From positions 372,001 through 436,000 of the forward strand of contig NZ_PGOI01000008.1 of the NCBI RefSeq assembly GCF_002794355.1: a stretch of 64,000 bases of DNA. Reading direction: 5' to 3'. Shown in pieces: positions 50,166-60,198 of the stretch. A program made the position numbers and the translations under genes. This DNA is from Pseudorhodobacter sp. MZDSW-24AT (GTDB lineage Bacteria; Pseudomonadota; Alphaproteobacteria; Rhodobacterales; Rhodobacteraceae). Below the pieces are notes generated by a model. It was not told where the DNA came from. It saw only the letters and a list, made by a program, of their open reading frames with translations, and did no database searches. Positions within the stretch are counted from its first letter, which is position 1, and each line of letters begins with the position of its first letter.

Positions 50166-51263
50166 ATGGCTGAAACCGAACACCGCTGGCCTTGCGAGCG
50201 TTGCGGCGCTGACCTGCGCTTTGCCCCCGGCGCCACCGCGCTCAAATGCGATCACTGCGGCCATATACAGGCCTTGCCCGACGCGCCCCCGGCGCGGCAA
50301 ACCGCGCTGGAAGAGCTCGATCTGAACCGCGCGCTGCACAACGACCTGCCGCCCGCGCGGATGGAAGAGGTGCGCATCACCCCTTGCCCTTCTTGCGGCG
50401 CGCAGGTCGAATTTCAAGGCGCCGAGCACGCCACCCAATGCCCTTTCTGCGCCAGCCCCGTGGCCATCGGCACCGGCACCCAACGCCTGATCAAACCGCA
50501 AGCGGTGCTGCCCTTCGCCTTGACCGAACGCCAAGGACGCGAGGCGATGACCGCTTGGCTCGGCAGCCTCTGGTTCGCGCCGAATGGTCTTGTCGAATAT
50601 GCCCGCAAAGGCCGCACGCTGGCGGGCCTCTATGTGCCTTACTGGACCTATGATGCCGCCACCCGCAGCCGCTATGCGGGCGCGCGCGGCGATTACTATT
50701 ATGAAACCCGCACCGTCACCGTGCAAGTGAATGGCCGCAACGAACAGCGCCAGCAACAGGTGCGCAAGACCCGCTGGCGGGCCGCCTCGGGCTGGGTCTC
50801 GCGCCGGTTTGATGATGTGCTGGTGCTGGCCAGCACCTCGCTGCCGCGCCGCTATACCGACGGGCTTGCCCCTTGGGATCTGGGGGCGCTGCTGCCCTAT
50901 TCTCCCGATTACCTCGCGGGTTTCACCGCTGAAGGCTATACCGTCAGCCTTGCCGATGGCCAGACGATCGCGCGTGAGGTGATGGCCGCGCAGATCGCGC
51001 AAGACATCCGCCGCGACATCGGCGGCGACGAGCAGCGCATCGATCAGGTCAACACCGCCTATAGTGCCGAAACCTTCAAGCACATCCTGCTGCCGATCTG
51101 GATGGCGGCCTATAAATACAACGGCAAGACCTACCGCTTTGTGGTGAACGGCCAGACCGGCAAGGTGCAGGGCGAACGGCCATGGTCGGCGTGGAAGATC
51201 GCCTTTGCGGTCCTCTTTGCCGCCATCGTGATCGGCGGGGTCGCGTATCTGGGCGGCATGTAA
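50166..51263 (+). CDS. Membrane-anchored double zinc-ribbon protein (YdjG-like)
   Basis: This 365-aa protein has two N-terminal zinc ribbons: CERCGADL with CDHCGH (10-38), and CPSCGAQV with CPFCAS (about 77-100). A soluble domain with SLWFAPNGLVEYARKG and GLYVPYWTYDAATRSRYAG follows, then one C-terminal membrane helix (IAFAVLFAAIVIGGVAYLGG). This TFIIB-like zinc ribbon plus tail-anchor layout is that of YdjG-type proteins linked to SPFH proteins. It is the last gene of the XpaC-TelA operon; an 85-nt gap separates it from the transglycosylase. Confidence 0.83.
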   Translation: MAETEHRWPCERCGADLRFAPGATALKCDHCGHIQALPDAPPARQTALEELDLNRALHNDLPPARMEEVRITPCPSCGAQVEFQGAEHATQCPFCASPVAIGTGTQRLIKPQAVLPFALTERQGREAMTAWLGSLWFAPNGLVEYARKGRTLAGLYVPYWTYDAATRSRYAGARGDYYYETRTVTVQVNGRNEQRQQQVRKTRWRAASGWVSRRFDDVLVLASTSLPRRYTDGLAPWDLGALLPYSPDYLAGFTAEGYTVSLADGQTIAREVMAAQIAQDIRRDIGGDEQRIDQVNTAYSAETFKHILLPIWMAAYKYNGKTYRFVVNGQTGKVQGERPWSAWKIAFAVLFAAIVIGGVAYLGGM

Positions 51264-51348
51264 GCCCGGCCTGTCTTTCCCCAGCCGCCACAATCGTTTA
51301 GCATCCACAGCCAATATCAGGCACGGCAAAAGCAAGACGGGGCAGATC

Positions 51349-52602
51349 ATGCAGGCAAAACGGCGCGCGTTCATCCTTGGTTTGGGAGCCTTGTCGCTCT
51401 CGGCCTGCGTTGGCGGCGGTGGCCGCAGCATGGGGGGCGTCGTCTCGCGCGCCGCAGAACCGGGGATGAGCCCGGTGCCCAATGCCGGCTTTGACGCTTG
51501 GGTTGCCAGCTACAAGACCCGCGCCGCCGGACGCGGCATCGCCGCCTCGACACTGGACAGCGCCTTCCGCTCGGCAGGCTTCCTGCCCGGCGTGGTGGAA
51601 CGGGACCGCAACCAGACCGAATTCACCCGCACACTGGAAGATTACCTCGCCATCGCGGCCAGCCCCGACCGCATCACCAAAGGCCGCGCTTCACTCGCCC
51701 GCCACCGGACGACGCTGTCGGCCATCGAATCCCGCTACGGGGTCGAGGCCGAGGTGGTCACCGCCGTCTGGGGCTTGGAAAGCCAGTATGGCGAACGTCG
51801 CGGCACCGTGCCGGTGATTTCCGCCCTTGCCACGCTGGCCTATGACGGGCGCCGGGGCGCGTTTTTCGAACAGCAACTCACCGCCGCGCTGCGGATTCTG
51901 CAGAACGGCGACACCACCCCCGCCAACATGACCGGCAGCTGGGCGGGTGCCATGGGCCACACCCAGTTCATCCCCACCAGCTATCTGGAATATGCGGTGG
52001 ACTTCACCGGGGATGGCCGCCGCGACATCTGGGCCGACGATCCGACCGATGCACTGGCCTCCGCCGCCGCCTACCTGTCGCGCGCGGGCTGGCGCAAGGG
52101 TCAGCCTTGGGGCGTCGAAGTGCGCTTGCCCGCAGGCTTCAACACCGCGCTGGCCGGACGCGGCAAGGGGCGGGCGCCCTCTGACTGGGCGGCCCTCGGT
52201 GTCACGACCGCCGACGGCGGCCGCCTGCCCAACCACGGCGCAGGCTCGATTCTCATTCCGCAAGGACCAAGCGGGCCAGCCTTCCTGATCTTCAACAATT
52301 TCAACGCCATCGCCCGTTACAACAACGCGGTGAACTATGTGATCGGCGTCGGCCACCTGTCAGACCGGCTGCGCGGCGCGGGCCCCTTGCGCGCCAGCTT
52401 CCCCCCGGATTCCGCCGGACTGACCATGCAGGACCGGCAAGAACTGCAACGCCGCCTCACCGCCGCAGGCTTTGACACCGAAGGCAGCGATGGCGTGATT
52501 GGGGCCAAGACCCGCGCCGCAATCGAAGGCTTCCAACGTGCCCGCGGGATGGCGGTGACCGGGGAACCCTCGGCCGCCCTTTTGCAAACCCTGCGCGGCT
52601 GA
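51349..52602 (+). CDS. Lytic murein transglycosylase (MltB type) with peptidoglycan-binding domain
   Basis: This 417-aa lipoprotein (lipobox SLSAC near residue 20) has an SLT_2/MltB catalytic domain. The catalytic Glu is in VTAVWGLESQYGERRG, followed by GSWAGAMGHTQFIPTSYLEY and FTGDGRRDIW. A C-terminal PG_binding_1 domain (LQRRLTAAGFDTEGSDGVIG, TRAAIEGFQRARGM) completes it. It cleaves glycan strands at the outer membrane. It is in the same orientation as the upstream SPFH locus but may have its own promoter. Confidence 0.94.
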   Translation: MQAKRRAFILGLGALSLSACVGGGGRSMGGVVSRAAEPGMSPVPNAGFDAWVASYKTRAAGRGIAASTLDSAFRSAGFLPGVVERDRNQTEFTRTLEDYLAIAASPDRITKGRASLARHRTTLSAIESRYGVEAEVVTAVWGLESQYGERRGTVPVISALATLAYDGRRGAFFEQQLTAALRILQNGDTTPANMTGSWAGAMGHTQFIPTSYLEYAVDFTGDGRRDIWADDPTDALASAAAYLSRAGWRKGQPWGVEVRLPAGFNTALAGRGKGRAPSDWAALGVTTADGGRLPNHGAGSILIPQGPSGPAFLIFNNFNAIARYNNAVNYVIGVGHLSDRLRGAGPLRASFPPDSAGLTMQDRQELQRRLTAAGFDTEGSDGVIGAKTRAAIEGFQRARGMAVTGEPSAALLQTLRG

Positions 52603-52610
52603 CCCTGCGG

Positions 52611-52782
52611 ACGGGGGGCTGTCTGCCCCCCGCACCCCCCGAGAGTATTTGGAAAAGGTGCAAAGCAGACAGAGCCCCCTGCTTTTGCATCTTTCCCAAA
52701 TACTCCCCGCGCGGAGCGCATCCCCGAGGAGACGCGCGGCACGCGCGCGACGAGACAAAAAACAACGCGGCGCAGCCGCACC
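52611..52782. repeat. Long palindromic intergenic repeat, copy B
   Basis: This is the second copy of the element at 5441-5609. The palindromic core (52643-52705) pairs GAGTATTTGGAAAAGGTGCA with TGCATCTTTCCCAAATACTC almost perfectly. The same tail follows: CGCGCGGAGCGC, GAGGAGACGCG, GCGCGACGAGACAAAAA and CGGCGCAGCCGC. It fills the gap between the transglycosylase and purC. Confidence 0.8.
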
Positions 52783-52886
52783 ATAAGATCACCTTGGCAG
52801 ATCACGCCGGGGCTTGCGTGTCGCTGGCCCGTTGACTCCCCGTGCCGCCCGCGCAATAGCGCAGTATAGTCCGACCGGAGGCCCCG

Positions 52887-53876
52887 ATGCTTGATCTGTC
52901 CCGCGTTCTGCCGCATGCCCGCATCCCGGAACTGCCCCATCCCTATTTCGGCAAGGTGCGCGATTGCTATGACCTGCCGCCCAGCCCCGAGCACCCCGGC
53001 GGGCGGCGGATCCTGATTTCTTCCGACCGGATCAGCGCCTTTGACCGCATCCTTGCCGCCATCCCCTTCAAGGGGCAGGTTCTGACCCAGACCGCACGCC
53101 ACTGGTTCGACCACACCGCCGACATCTGCCCCAATCATGTGCTGGGCTACCCCGACCCGAATGTGGTGATCGGCCAGCATGTGAGCATCCTTCCGGTCGA
53201 GATCGTGGTGCGCGGCTATCTGGCGGGCACCACCTCGACCTCGGTGCTCACGCTTTACCGCGCGGGTCAGCGCGAGATGTATGGCCACCGCCTGCCCGAC
53301 GGTCTGCGCGACAATCAGGCCTTGCCACAGCCCCTCATCACCCCCACCTCCAAGGCCTTCGACGGCGGCCATGACGCGCCGCTCACGGCCGATGAGATTC
53401 TGGCTCAGGGCCTTTTGACGCCGGATCAATGGGAAGCGATCTCCGCCTATGCGCTCGCCCTGTTTGACCGCGGGCAAAAGATGGCCGCCGCGCGCGGGCT
53501 GATCCTTGCCGACACCAAATACGAATTCGGCCTCGACGCCGAAGGCCGCATCCTGATCGCCGATGAGATTCACACGCCCGATTCCAGCCGTTACTGGCGC
53601 GCCGAAGGCTATGCCGAGGCGTTCGAGACAGGCGCCCGCCCGCCCAGTTTCGACAAGGATGTGGTGCGCGCCTGGGTGGCCGCCCGCTGCAACCCCTATA
53701 CGGACCCGATCCCTGAGATTCCGGCCGAAATCATCGCTCAGACCGCGCAGGTCTATGTCGAGGCCTATGAAATGATCACCGGGCAGCCCTTCCAGCCCGA
53801 CAACGCGGGCCCTACCCCGCTGGACCGCGTTCGCGCCAACCTCTCGCCTTGGTTCACGACGCCATCCAAGGCTTGA
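52887..53876 (+). CDS. purC: Phosphoribosylaminoimidazole-succinocarboxamide synthase
   Basis: This 329-aa enzyme joins CAIR with aspartate using ATP in purine synthesis. [10 protein letters not shown] (ATP-grip start), [46 protein letters not shown] and TPDSSRYW are the SAICAR synthetase signatures. It is of the longer type (about 300-330 aa, also seen in yeast) rather than the compact 240-aa type. A second, shorter PurC may exist elsewhere in the genome, but this cannot be seen here. Confidence 0.94.
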   Translation: MLDLSRVLPHARIPELPHPYFGKVRDCYDLPPSPEHPGGRRILISSDRISAFDRILAAIPFKGQVLTQTARHWFDHTADICPNHVLGYPDPNVVIGQHVSILPVEIVVRGYLAGTTSTSVLTLYRAGQREMYGHRLPDGLRDNQALPQPLITPTSKAFDGGHDAPLTADEILAQGLLTPDQWEAISAYALALFDRGQKMAAARGLILADTKYEFGLDAEGRILIADEIHTPDSSRYWRAEGYAEAFETGARPPSFDKDVVRAWVAARCNPYTDPIPEIPAEIIAQTAQVYVEAYEMITGQPFQPDNAGPTPLDRVRANLSPWFTTPSKA

Positions 53877-53930
53877 CAGTCGCCCACCACTCGCGTGCAC
53901 TTTGACATCGACAGGATCCGGGGACCGCAT

Positions 53931-55001
53931 ATGCAAGAGCCCGACGATCATCTGGCACTCAAGATTTCGGGCGCGCTCGAAACCGATTTCCTGCGCGCGA
54001 TCCTCAACGCTTCGCAGGATTGCGTCAAACTGCTGGAACCCGACGGCACCCTGACCTTCATGAACCGCAACGGCATGTCCCGGATGGAGGTGGACGACTT
54101 CGCCACCCTCTTCGGCTGTCCTTGGCCCGATCTCTGGCCCGAGGCCTTGCGCCCGCGTCTGGAAAGGGCGCTGGCGCAGGCCCGCTCGGGCGGGCGCGAC
54201 AGTTTCGAGGCCGAATGCCCCACCGTGAAAGGCACCGCGAAATGGTGGCATGTGTCGGTGCTGCCGCTGCGCGCGGCGGGCGGCCCGGTGGAAAAGATCC
54301 TCGTCTCCTCGCGCGAGATCACCGAACGGGTGTTGCGGGAACGCGAACAGCGCGCCTATGCCACCGCGCTCGAGCAGGAATTGGCAGAAAAATCCGACCT
54401 GCTGGCGCAGCGCGATTTCCTGATGCGCGAAGTGGATCACCGGGTGAAAAACAGCCTTGCGCAGGTCGCCTCCATCCTGCGCCTGCAGGCCCGCCGCGCC
54501 AGCCCAAGCGTGCGCCCCGCGCTGGAGGAGGCCGCGCATCGGGTGGCGTCGATCGCCCGGGTGCATGAATTGCTGCAATCCAGCACGGATTTGCGCACCA
54601 TCCCGGTGGTGCCGCTGGTGCAGCGGCTTTGCTCCGAATTCGCGCTCTCGCTCGACCGCCCGGTGCAGGTCGACACCGCCCAAGCGGGGCCTCTGGCGAT
54701 GCAGTCGGACCGTGCCTCGGCGCTTGCCATCATTCTGGGTGAGCTGGTCGCCAATGCCGTCCGCCACGGTCTGGCGGGGGACGCGGTGCAGGTGCGCCTG
54801 CACCGCCGCGACGATGGCACCGCGCTGCTGACCGTCACCAACCCCGCCTCGGGCCCCAAGACAGCGCGCGGGGGCTTGGGCACGACGATCTGTGAAACCT
54901 ACGCCAGCACACTCGACGGTCATCTCGACTGGGGCTTCGCGGCAGGACAGGTCATTGCGCGGCTGGATTTCCGCGCGGATCAGAACGAGTGTTTGCGCTA
55001 A
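53931..55001 (+). CDS. PAS-domain sensor histidine kinase (HisKA_2/HWE-like)
   Basis: This 356-aa protein has a PAS domain at about 20-130 (FLRAILNASQDCVKLLEPDG, KILVSSREITERV) and a short coiled coil. An HisKA_2-type phosphoacceptor region follows (REVDHRVKNSLAQVASILRL, His about 168), then an ATPase domain with LGELVANAVRHGLAG and GGLGTTICETYAS. No membrane segment is seen, so it senses a cytosolic signal. No response regulator lies nearby; it is an orphan kinase. A GTG at 53895 would extend the N-terminus. Confidence 0.88.
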   Translation: MQEPDDHLALKISGALETDFLRAILNASQDCVKLLEPDGTLTFMNRNGMSRMEVDDFATLFGCPWPDLWPEALRPRLERALAQARSGGRDSFEAECPTVKGTAKWWHVSVLPLRAAGGPVEKILVSSREITERVLREREQRAYATALEQELAEKSDLLAQRDFLMREVDHRVKNSLAQVASILRLQARRASPSVRPALEEAAHRVASIARVHELLQSSTDLRTIPVVPLVQRLCSEFALSLDRPVQVDTAQAGPLAMQSDRASALAIILGELVANAVRHGLAGDAVQVRLHRRDDGTALLTVTNPASGPKTARGGLGTTICETYASTLDGHLDWGFAAGQVIARLDFRADQNECLR

Positions 55002-55061
55002 CAGCGGCAGACCGCATATACTGCGCCGCATCCATCCCCTGTTCCCGTGCCGGAGACCCCG

Positions 55062-55985
55062 ATGATTCTCAGCTGTGGCGAAGCCCTGATCGACATGCTG
55101 CCCCGCACCGCCACCAGCGGCGAGGCCTGTTTTGCGCCCTATGCCGGCGGTGCCGTGTTCAACACCGCCATCGCTCTGGGCCGCCTTGGCACGCCCTCGG
55201 CCTTCTTCTCCGGCGTCTCGACCGACATGCTGGGCGAGATTCTGGCCGAAACCCTCACCGCCTCGCAGGTGGACATCCAGTTCCTCGCCCGATCGAACCG
55301 CCCCACCACGGTGGCTTTCGTGAAACTGGTGGAAGGGCAGGCCACCTATGCCTTTTATGACGAGGCGACAGCAGGCCGCATGCTCGCCCTTGATCAGCTC
55401 CCCACCCTGCCCGACAGCGTCAGCACCCTGTTCTTCGGCGGCATCTCTTTGGTGAACGACCCCGCCGCCAGCACCTATGAGGCCTTGCAGGCCCGGGAAA
55501 GCGCCTCCCGCGTCACCATGATCGACCCCAACATCCGCCCCGGCTTCATCGCCGGACAAGAAGACAGCTACCGCGCCCGGATCGAGCGGATGATCGCCCG
55601 CGCCGATATCGTCAAGCTCTCCGATGAAGACCTGCACTGGCTGATGGGCGCGGGCGATCTCACCGCGCTTGCGCGCCAGATCATCGCCAAAGGGCCGAAA
55701 CTCGTCTTCATCACCGAAGGCGCCTCGGGCGCGCGGGCGGTCACCGCCACCAAAGACCGTTTCGTCGCAGCCACCCGCGTGACCGTCGCCGATACCGTCG
55801 GCGCGGGCGATACGTTCAACGCGGGCGCGCTGGCGGCGCTGCACAGCGCGGGCGCCCTGTCGAAAGCCGCTCTCGCCACCCTCTCCGATGCCACGCTTGA
55901 CGCGGCCCTTTCCTTGGGAACCCGCGCCGCCGCCATCACCGTCAGCCGCGCCGGGGCCAACCCGCCATGGGCGCATGAGCTGTGA
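55062..55985 (+). CDS. PfkB-family carbohydrate kinase (fructokinase-like)
   Basis: This 307-aa kinase shows the PfkB N-terminal GG motif ([19 protein letters not shown]) and the catalytic C-terminal [13 protein letters not shown] with its Asp base. [15 protein letters not shown] is the typical fructokinase opening. It likely phosphorylates fructose or a related sugar. ATG 55062 has a GGAGA upstream. The next gene, dtd, starts within its stop codon (GTGA), so the two are translated together. Confidence 0.9.
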   Translation: MILSCGEALIDMLPRTATSGEACFAPYAGGAVFNTAIALGRLGTPSAFFSGVSTDMLGEILAETLTASQVDIQFLARSNRPTTVAFVKLVEGQATYAFYDEATAGRMLALDQLPTLPDSVSTLFFGGISLVNDPAASTYEALQARESASRVTMIDPNIRPGFIAGQEDSYRARIERMIARADIVKLSDEDLHWLMGAGDLTALARQIIAKGPKLVFITEGASGARAVTATKDRFVAATRVTVADTVGAGDTFNAGALAALHSAGALSKAALATLSDATLDAALSLGTRAAAITVSRAGANPPWAHEL

Positions 55986-56416
55986 GAGCGGTCGTCCAAC
56001 GCGTCAGCGCGGCTTCGGTGCGGGTGGACGGCGCGCTGATCGGTGAGATCGGGCCCGGCCTTCTCATCCTGATCTGCGCCATGCAAGGCGACACCCCGGC
56101 ACAGGCCGAAGCCATGGCCAGCAAGATCGCCAAACTGCGCATCTTCAAGGATGACAGCGGCAAGATGAACCGCTCTTTGCTCGACACCGGCGGCGCCGCG
56201 CTGGTGGTGTCGCAATTCACCCTCGCCGCCGACCTGCGCGGCAACCGCCCCGGCTTTTCCACCGCCGCCGCGCCCGAACTCGGCAAAACGCTCTACGAGC
56301 ACCTCACCCAGAGCCTGGGCAAACTTGGCATCTCCACCGCCACGGGCCAGTTCGGCGCAGATATGGCCGTCAGCCTCACCAATGACGGCCCGGTCACCCT
56401 CTGGATCGACCTCTGA
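55982..56416 (+). CDS. dtd: D-aminoacyl-tRNA deacylase
   Basis: This 144-aa homodimeric enzyme removes D-amino acids mischarged on t[40 protein letters not shown] (the SQFTL motif) and the C-terminal [18 protein letters not shown] with the Gly-cisPro-like NDGPV are diagnostic. It begins with GTG 55982 and overlaps the sugar-kinase stop by 4 nt. The length is standard. Confidence 0.95.
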   Translation: MRAVVQRVSAASVRVDGALIGEIGPGLLILICAMQGDTPAQAEAMASKIAKLRIFKDDSGKMNRSLLDTGGAALVVSQFTLAADLRGNRPGFSTAAAPELGKTLYEHLTQSLGKLGISTATGQFGADMAVSLTNDGPVTLWIDL

Positions 56417-56428
56417 CACCACCTTGTT

Positions 56429-56480
56429 CTTGCAGCTTTCCCAAATACTCTGGGGGTCCGGGGGCAAAGCCCCCGGGGGT
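56429..56480. repeat. Half copy of the TTTCCCAAATACTC repeat with GC hairpin
   Basis: CTTGCAGCTTTCCCAAATAC, followed by TCTGGGGGTCC and GGGGGC-AAA-GCCCCC, lies just past dtd and before the convergent NUDIX gene. It combines the arm seen at 1131 with the GC hairpin seen at 44331 and probably terminates transcription. Confidence 0.6.
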
Positions 56481-56518
56481 TGCCCCCCCCCGCACCGCGC
56501 CCCCCCGCACCAGCCCCC

Positions 56519-56968
56519 TCAGCGCACGAGAAGTTCCAGCGGGTCATACAGGCTTTCCGCCGTGCCCCAGGCCGCCTCGGGCAGGCTGTCGGGCTTGAAG
56601 CGGATCGCCGCCATCTCGGCGCGGCTGAAAAACCGCCGCTCGGTCACCACGCCTTCCGGGTCGCGCCAGCCCGTGCTGATCTCGCCCGCCACCACCGTGC
56701 AGCGGAAATACAGATCCACCTGATGAAAGCCCCGCTTCGGATCGTGGAACTCGTTCACAAGGCACGGCGCGCCGACCGCCACCGTCAGCCCGGTCTCTTC
56801 CCAGATCTCGCGGATCAGATTGTCATGCAGCGATTGCCCCACCACCGCGCCGCCGCCCGGGGCGCACCACAGATCCGACACCCCGCCGCGAAAGGCATTC
56901 ACCAGCAAAAGCCGGTCATCCTGCAGGATCATCGCGCGGGTGGCCAGACGGGGAGAGCGGTTCGACAT
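56519..56968 (-). CDS. NUDIX hydrolase
   Basis: This 149-aa pyrophosphohydrolase has the Nudix box within [20 protein letters not shown], followed by TGL (consensus GX5EX7REUXEEXGU, with Gln instead of the first Glu). It starts [18 protein letters not shown]. The ending [20 protein letters not shown] is typical of small ADP-ribose- or nucleotide-type Nudix enzymes. Substrate unknown. ATG 56968 has GGGAG upstream and is preferred over 57004. Confidence 0.87.
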   Translation of the reverse strand: MSNRSPRLATRAMILQDDRLLLVNAFRGGVSDLWCAPGGGAVVGQSLHDNLIREIWEETGLTVAVGAPCLVNEFHDPKRGFHQVDLYFRCTVVAGEISTGWRDPEGVVTERRFFSRAEMAAIRFKPDSLPEAAWGTAESLYDPLELLVR

Positions 56969-57045
56969 TCTCCCACCCTGTGACGTTGCGCGCCTTTTGT
57001 CCACTCCCCCTTGGCAACAGCGGCATGCGGTTGCATCTTGGGGCC

Positions 57046-57786
57046 ATGTTGCGTGCCTTGGTTCTCTCTGCCCTCCTCGCCACCCCGGCCAGCGCCGATT
57101 GCGTCGTGCTCCTGCATGGATTGGCGCGCAGCGATGCCTCCCTCGTCCTGATGGCGCAAGCGCTCGAAGGCGCGGGCTTCCGCACTGTCAATCAATCCTA
57201 TCCTTCCACCTCGGCCCCGATCCCCGATCTCGCCAGCTTCGTGGGCGACGGCATCGAGTCCTGTGCGCTGGCCGAAGGCGAAAAGCTGCATTTCGTCACC
57301 CATTCGATGGGCGGCATCCTCGTGCGTCACTACCTCGCCGAGACGCGCCCCAAGGCGCTTGGCCGCGTGGTCATGCTGGCCCCGCCCAACCAAGGCTCGG
57401 AACTGGTGGATGCCTTCGCCGATATCGCGCCCTTTGGCTGGATCAACGGCCCCGCAGGCGCGCAGCTGGGCACCGACCCGGACTCGGTGCCGCTCTCGCT
57501 GCCCAATCCCGATTACCCCTTGGGCATCATCGCGGGCACCCAATCGCTGAACCCGGTCTATTCCAGCCTGATCCCCGGCCCCGATGACGGCAAGGTCAGC
57601 GTGGCCTCCACCCGGGTCGAAGGCATGACCGCACATCTCACTGTCCCCGCCACCCACACTTTCCTGATGATGAATCCGGTGGTCCTGCGCGAAACCATCC
57701 TCTTCCTGCGCAGCGGCGCCTTTGATCCCGATCTGGGCTATACCACCGCCGTGGAAGACCTGCTCTCGCCGGACCAAGCCCCCTGA
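57046..57786 (+). CDS. Exported lipase-like alpha/beta hydrolase
   Basis: From ATG 57046 this encodes 246 aa with a signal peptide ([17 protein letters not shown]). The nucleophile elbow is [17 protein letters not shown] is the oxyanion region, and a late [13 protein letters not shown] carries the probable catalytic His. It resembles small lipases/PGAP1-like hydrolases. ATG 57025 is an alternative start. It is divergent from the NUDIX gene. Confidence 0.85.
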   Translation: MLRALVLSALLATPASADCVVLLHGLARSDASLVLMAQALEGAGFRTVNQSYPSTSAPIPDLASFVGDGIESCALAEGEKLHFVTHSMGGILVRHYLAETRPKALGRVVMLAPPNQGSELVDAFADIAPFGWINGPAGAQLGTDPDSVPLSLPNPDYPLGIIAGTQSLNPVYSSLIPGPDDGKVSVASTRVEGMTAHLTVPATHTFLMMNPVVLRETILFLRSGAFDPDLGYTTAVEDLLSPDQAP

Positions 57787-57799
57787 GTGCAGGTCTGGC

Positions 57800-57828
57800 T
57801 TGACTTCGGGCGCAGCAAGGGGTGTATC
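57800..57828 (+). promoter_or_regulatory. Possible aspS promoter
   Basis: TTGACT (57800) matches five of six bases of the -35 consensus and is 17 nt before TGTATC (57823), a weak -10. It lies 39 nt before the aspS start codon, which has a GAAAGGGG ribosome-binding site. Confidence 0.4.
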
Positions 57829-57866
57829 GGCGCGATGACGCCTGAACCCTTGAAAGGGGAATACCG

Positions 57867-59648
57867 ATGCACGCCTATCGCAGCCATACCTGCGCCGCCC
57901 TGAACACGTCCCATGTGGGACAAACCATCCGCCTGTCGGGCTGGGTGCATCGGGTGCGCGATCATGGCGGCGTCCTGTTCATCGACCTGCGCGACCATTA
58001 CGGCATCACCCAAGTGCTGGCCGACAGCGACAGCCCGGCCTTTGCCGAGATCGAAAAGGTCCGCGCCGAATGGGTCATCCAGATCGAAGGCCGGGTCAAG
58101 GCGCGCGACGCCGCGCTGATCAACCCCAAACTCCCCACCGGCGAGATCGAGGTTTACGCCACCGGTCTCACCGTTCTGGGTGAGGCGGCAGAACTCCCGC
58201 TCCCGGTCTTTGGCGAAACCGAATACCCCGAGGAAACCCGCCTCACCTACCGTTTCCTCGATCTGCGCCGCGAAGGCATGCACCGCAACATGATGCTGCG
58301 GTCAAACGTGGTGCGCTCCTTGCGCAACCGCATGTGGGACATGGGCTTCAACGAATTCCAGACCCCGATCATCACCGCCAGCAGCCCCGAAGGCGCGCGC
58401 GATTTCCTCGTGCCGTCGCGCCTGCATCCGGGCAAGTTCTACGCCCTGCCGCAGGCGCCGCAGCAGTTCAAGCAGCTGATCATGGTCGCGGGCTTTGACC
58501 GCTATTTCCAGATCGCGCCCTGCTTCCGCGATGAAGACCCGCGCGCCGACCGCTCGCCCACCGACTTTTACCAGCTCGACATCGAAATGAGCTTTGTGGA
58601 ACAGGAGGACGTCTTCGCCGTGGTGCAACCGGTGATTTCGGGCCTGTTCGAGGAATTCGCCCCGCACAAATCCGTCTCGAAAGACTGGCCGCGCATCGCC
58701 TATCGCGACAGCTTGCTCTGGTATGGCTCCGACAAGCCCGACCTGCGCAACCCGATCAAGATGCAGGTGGTGTCCGAGCATTTCGCAGGCTCCGGCTTTG
58801 CCGTCTTCGCCAAACTGCTGGAGCAAGAGGGCACCCAGATCCGCGCCATCCCCGCGCCCAAAGGCGGCAGCCGCAAATTCTGCGACCGCATGAACGCCTT
58901 TGCCCAACAACAGGGCCTGCCCGGCATGGGCTATATCTTCTGGCGCGAGGCGGAAGATGGCTCGGGCATGGAAGCCGCAGGCCCCTTGGCCAAGAACATC
59001 GGCCCCGAGCGCACCGAAGCCATCCGCCAGCAGCTTGGCCTTGGCATGGGCGACGCCGCTTTCTTCCTTGGCGGCAAACCCGAAGCCTTCGAGGCGGTCG
59101 CAGGCCGCGCGCGCAACGTGATCGGCGAAGAACTGGGCCTGACGGAGAAAGACACGTTCCGCTTTGCATGGATCGTCGATTTCCCGATGTATGAGAAAAC
59201 CGACGACGGCAAGATCGACTTCAGCCACAACCCCTTCTCGATGCCGCAAGGCGGGATGGAGGCGTTGCAGGGCAATCCGCTCGACGTCTACGCCTATCAA
59301 TACGATCTGGCCTGCAACGGCTATGAGCTGATCTCGGGCGGCATCCGCAACCACAAGCCGGAAATCATGTTCAAGGCGTTTGAACTGGCAGGCTACCCCA
59401 ACTCCGAGGTGGAAAAGCGCTTTGGCGGCATGGTCAAGGCGTTCAAATACGGCGCGCCGCCCCACGGCGGTTGCGCGGCGGGCATCGACCGCATCGTGAT
59501 GCTCTTGGCCGACACCACCAACATCCGCGAAGTCATCATGTTCCCGATGAACCAGCGCGCCGAAGATCTGCTGATGAATGCGCCTTCGGAACCCACCAAC
59601 GAACAGTTGCGCGAATTGCGCCTGCGCGTGTTGCCGAAAGAGGCGTGA
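57867..59648 (+). CDS. aspS: Aspartyl-tRNA synthetase
   Basis: This 593-aa class II synthetase has an OB-fold anticodon-binding domain ([20 protein letters not shown]), motif 2 in [20 protein letters not shown], the bacterial GAD insertion domain (about 285-420) and motif 3 in [19 protein letters not shown]. The bacterial form is typical. Whether it is discriminating is not clear, but gatCA in this window suggests that a transamidation pathway exists. DUF1993 starts in its stop codon (TGATG). Confidence 0.97.
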   Translation: MHAYRSHTCAALNTSHVGQTIRLSGWVHRVRDHGGVLFIDLRDHYGITQVLADSDSPAFAEIEKVRAEWVIQIEGRVKARDAALINPKLPTGEIEVYATGLTVLGEAAELPLPVFGETEYPEETRLTYRFLDLRREGMHRNMMLRSNVVRSLRNRMWDMGFNEFQTPIITASSPEGARDFLVPSRLHPGKFYALPQAPQQFKQLIMVAGFDRYFQIAPCFRDEDPRADRSPTDFYQLDIEMSFVEQEDVFAVVQPVISGLFEEFAPHKSVSKDWPRIAYRDSLLWYGSDKPDLRNPIKMQVVSEHFAGSGFAVFAKLLEQEGTQIRAIPAPKGGSRKFCDRMNAFAQQQGLPGMGYIFWREAEDGSGMEAAGPLAKNIGPERTEAIRQQLGLGMGDAAFFLGGKPEAFEAVAGRARNVIGEELGLTEKDTFRFAWIVDFPMYEKTDDGKIDFSHNPFSMPQGGMEALQGNPLDVYAYQYDLACNGYELISGGIRNHKPEIMFKAFELAGYPNSEVEKRFGGMVKAFKYGAPPHGGCAAGIDRIVMLLADTTNIREVIMFPMNQRAEDLLMNAPSEPTNEQLRELRLRVLPKEA

Positions 59649-60136
59649 TGTACAGCGCCACCGTCCCTGTCTTTCGCCACTACCTCGCCCAAATGGCGGG
59701 GATCGTGGAGAAAGCGGGGCGGGGCGCGATGACCGCGCAGATTGCCGACAGCTTCAGCGCCTCGCAGCACTTTGCAACGGCGGCGGGGTTCTCCTTGCGG
59801 GTCGCCTGCCCGCTTGCCGGGCGGGCGGTGCCCGATCTTCCTGCGGCCCTCGCGCCGCGCATGGCGGTGGCCCGCGCCACCCTCGGCGCGATGAAACCGG
59901 CCGAGTTTGAAGGCGCAGCCGACCGCGTCATCCACCATCGCGCGGGCTTTGCCGATCTGGAACAGCCCGCGCAGGATTTTTTGTTCCTTTACGGTCTGCC
60001 CAACTTCTTCTTCCATGTCACCATGGGCTACGCCGCCTTGCGCGCTGCGGGGGTGCCGCTTGGCAAGGCCGATTTCGACGGCCTTCACGCCTATCCCCCC
60101 GATTTCCACTTCGAGGGGCCGCACACTCGCAAATAA
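59648..60136 (+). CDS. DUF1993 domain-containing protein
   Basis: This 162-aa protein matches DUF1993: TVPVFRHYLAQMAGIVEKAG at the start, LPNFFFHVTMGYAALRAAGV and the C-terminal PLGKADFDGLHAYPPDF. The fold is predicted to be a helical bundle like DinB; the function is unknown. Its ATG overlaps the aspS stop codon, so the two genes are translationally coupled. Confidence 0.86.
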   Translation: MYSATVPVFRHYLAQMAGIVEKAGRGAMTAQIADSFSASQHFATAAGFSLRVACPLAGRAVPDLPAALAPRMAVARATLGAMKPAEFEGAADRVIHHRAGFADLEQPAQDFLFLYGLPNFFFHVTMGYAALRAAGVPLGKADFDGLHAYPPDFHFEGPHTRK

Positions 60137-60198
60137 GCCGCGCGTGCCCGTCCCCCGCCTGCGCAGCGCCCTGCGCGCCAAACCCCACCACCTTCCCA

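Noticed and set aside
52335-55976. A 1213-codon open frame on the minus strand, and other long minus-strand frames
   Set aside because: It is antisense to the transglycosylase end, purC, the histidine kinase and the sugar kinase, all with strong family motifs. Its own translation is low-complexity (runs of Gly, His, Arg, Gln) and matches no family. Long shadow frames are expected at this G+C content.
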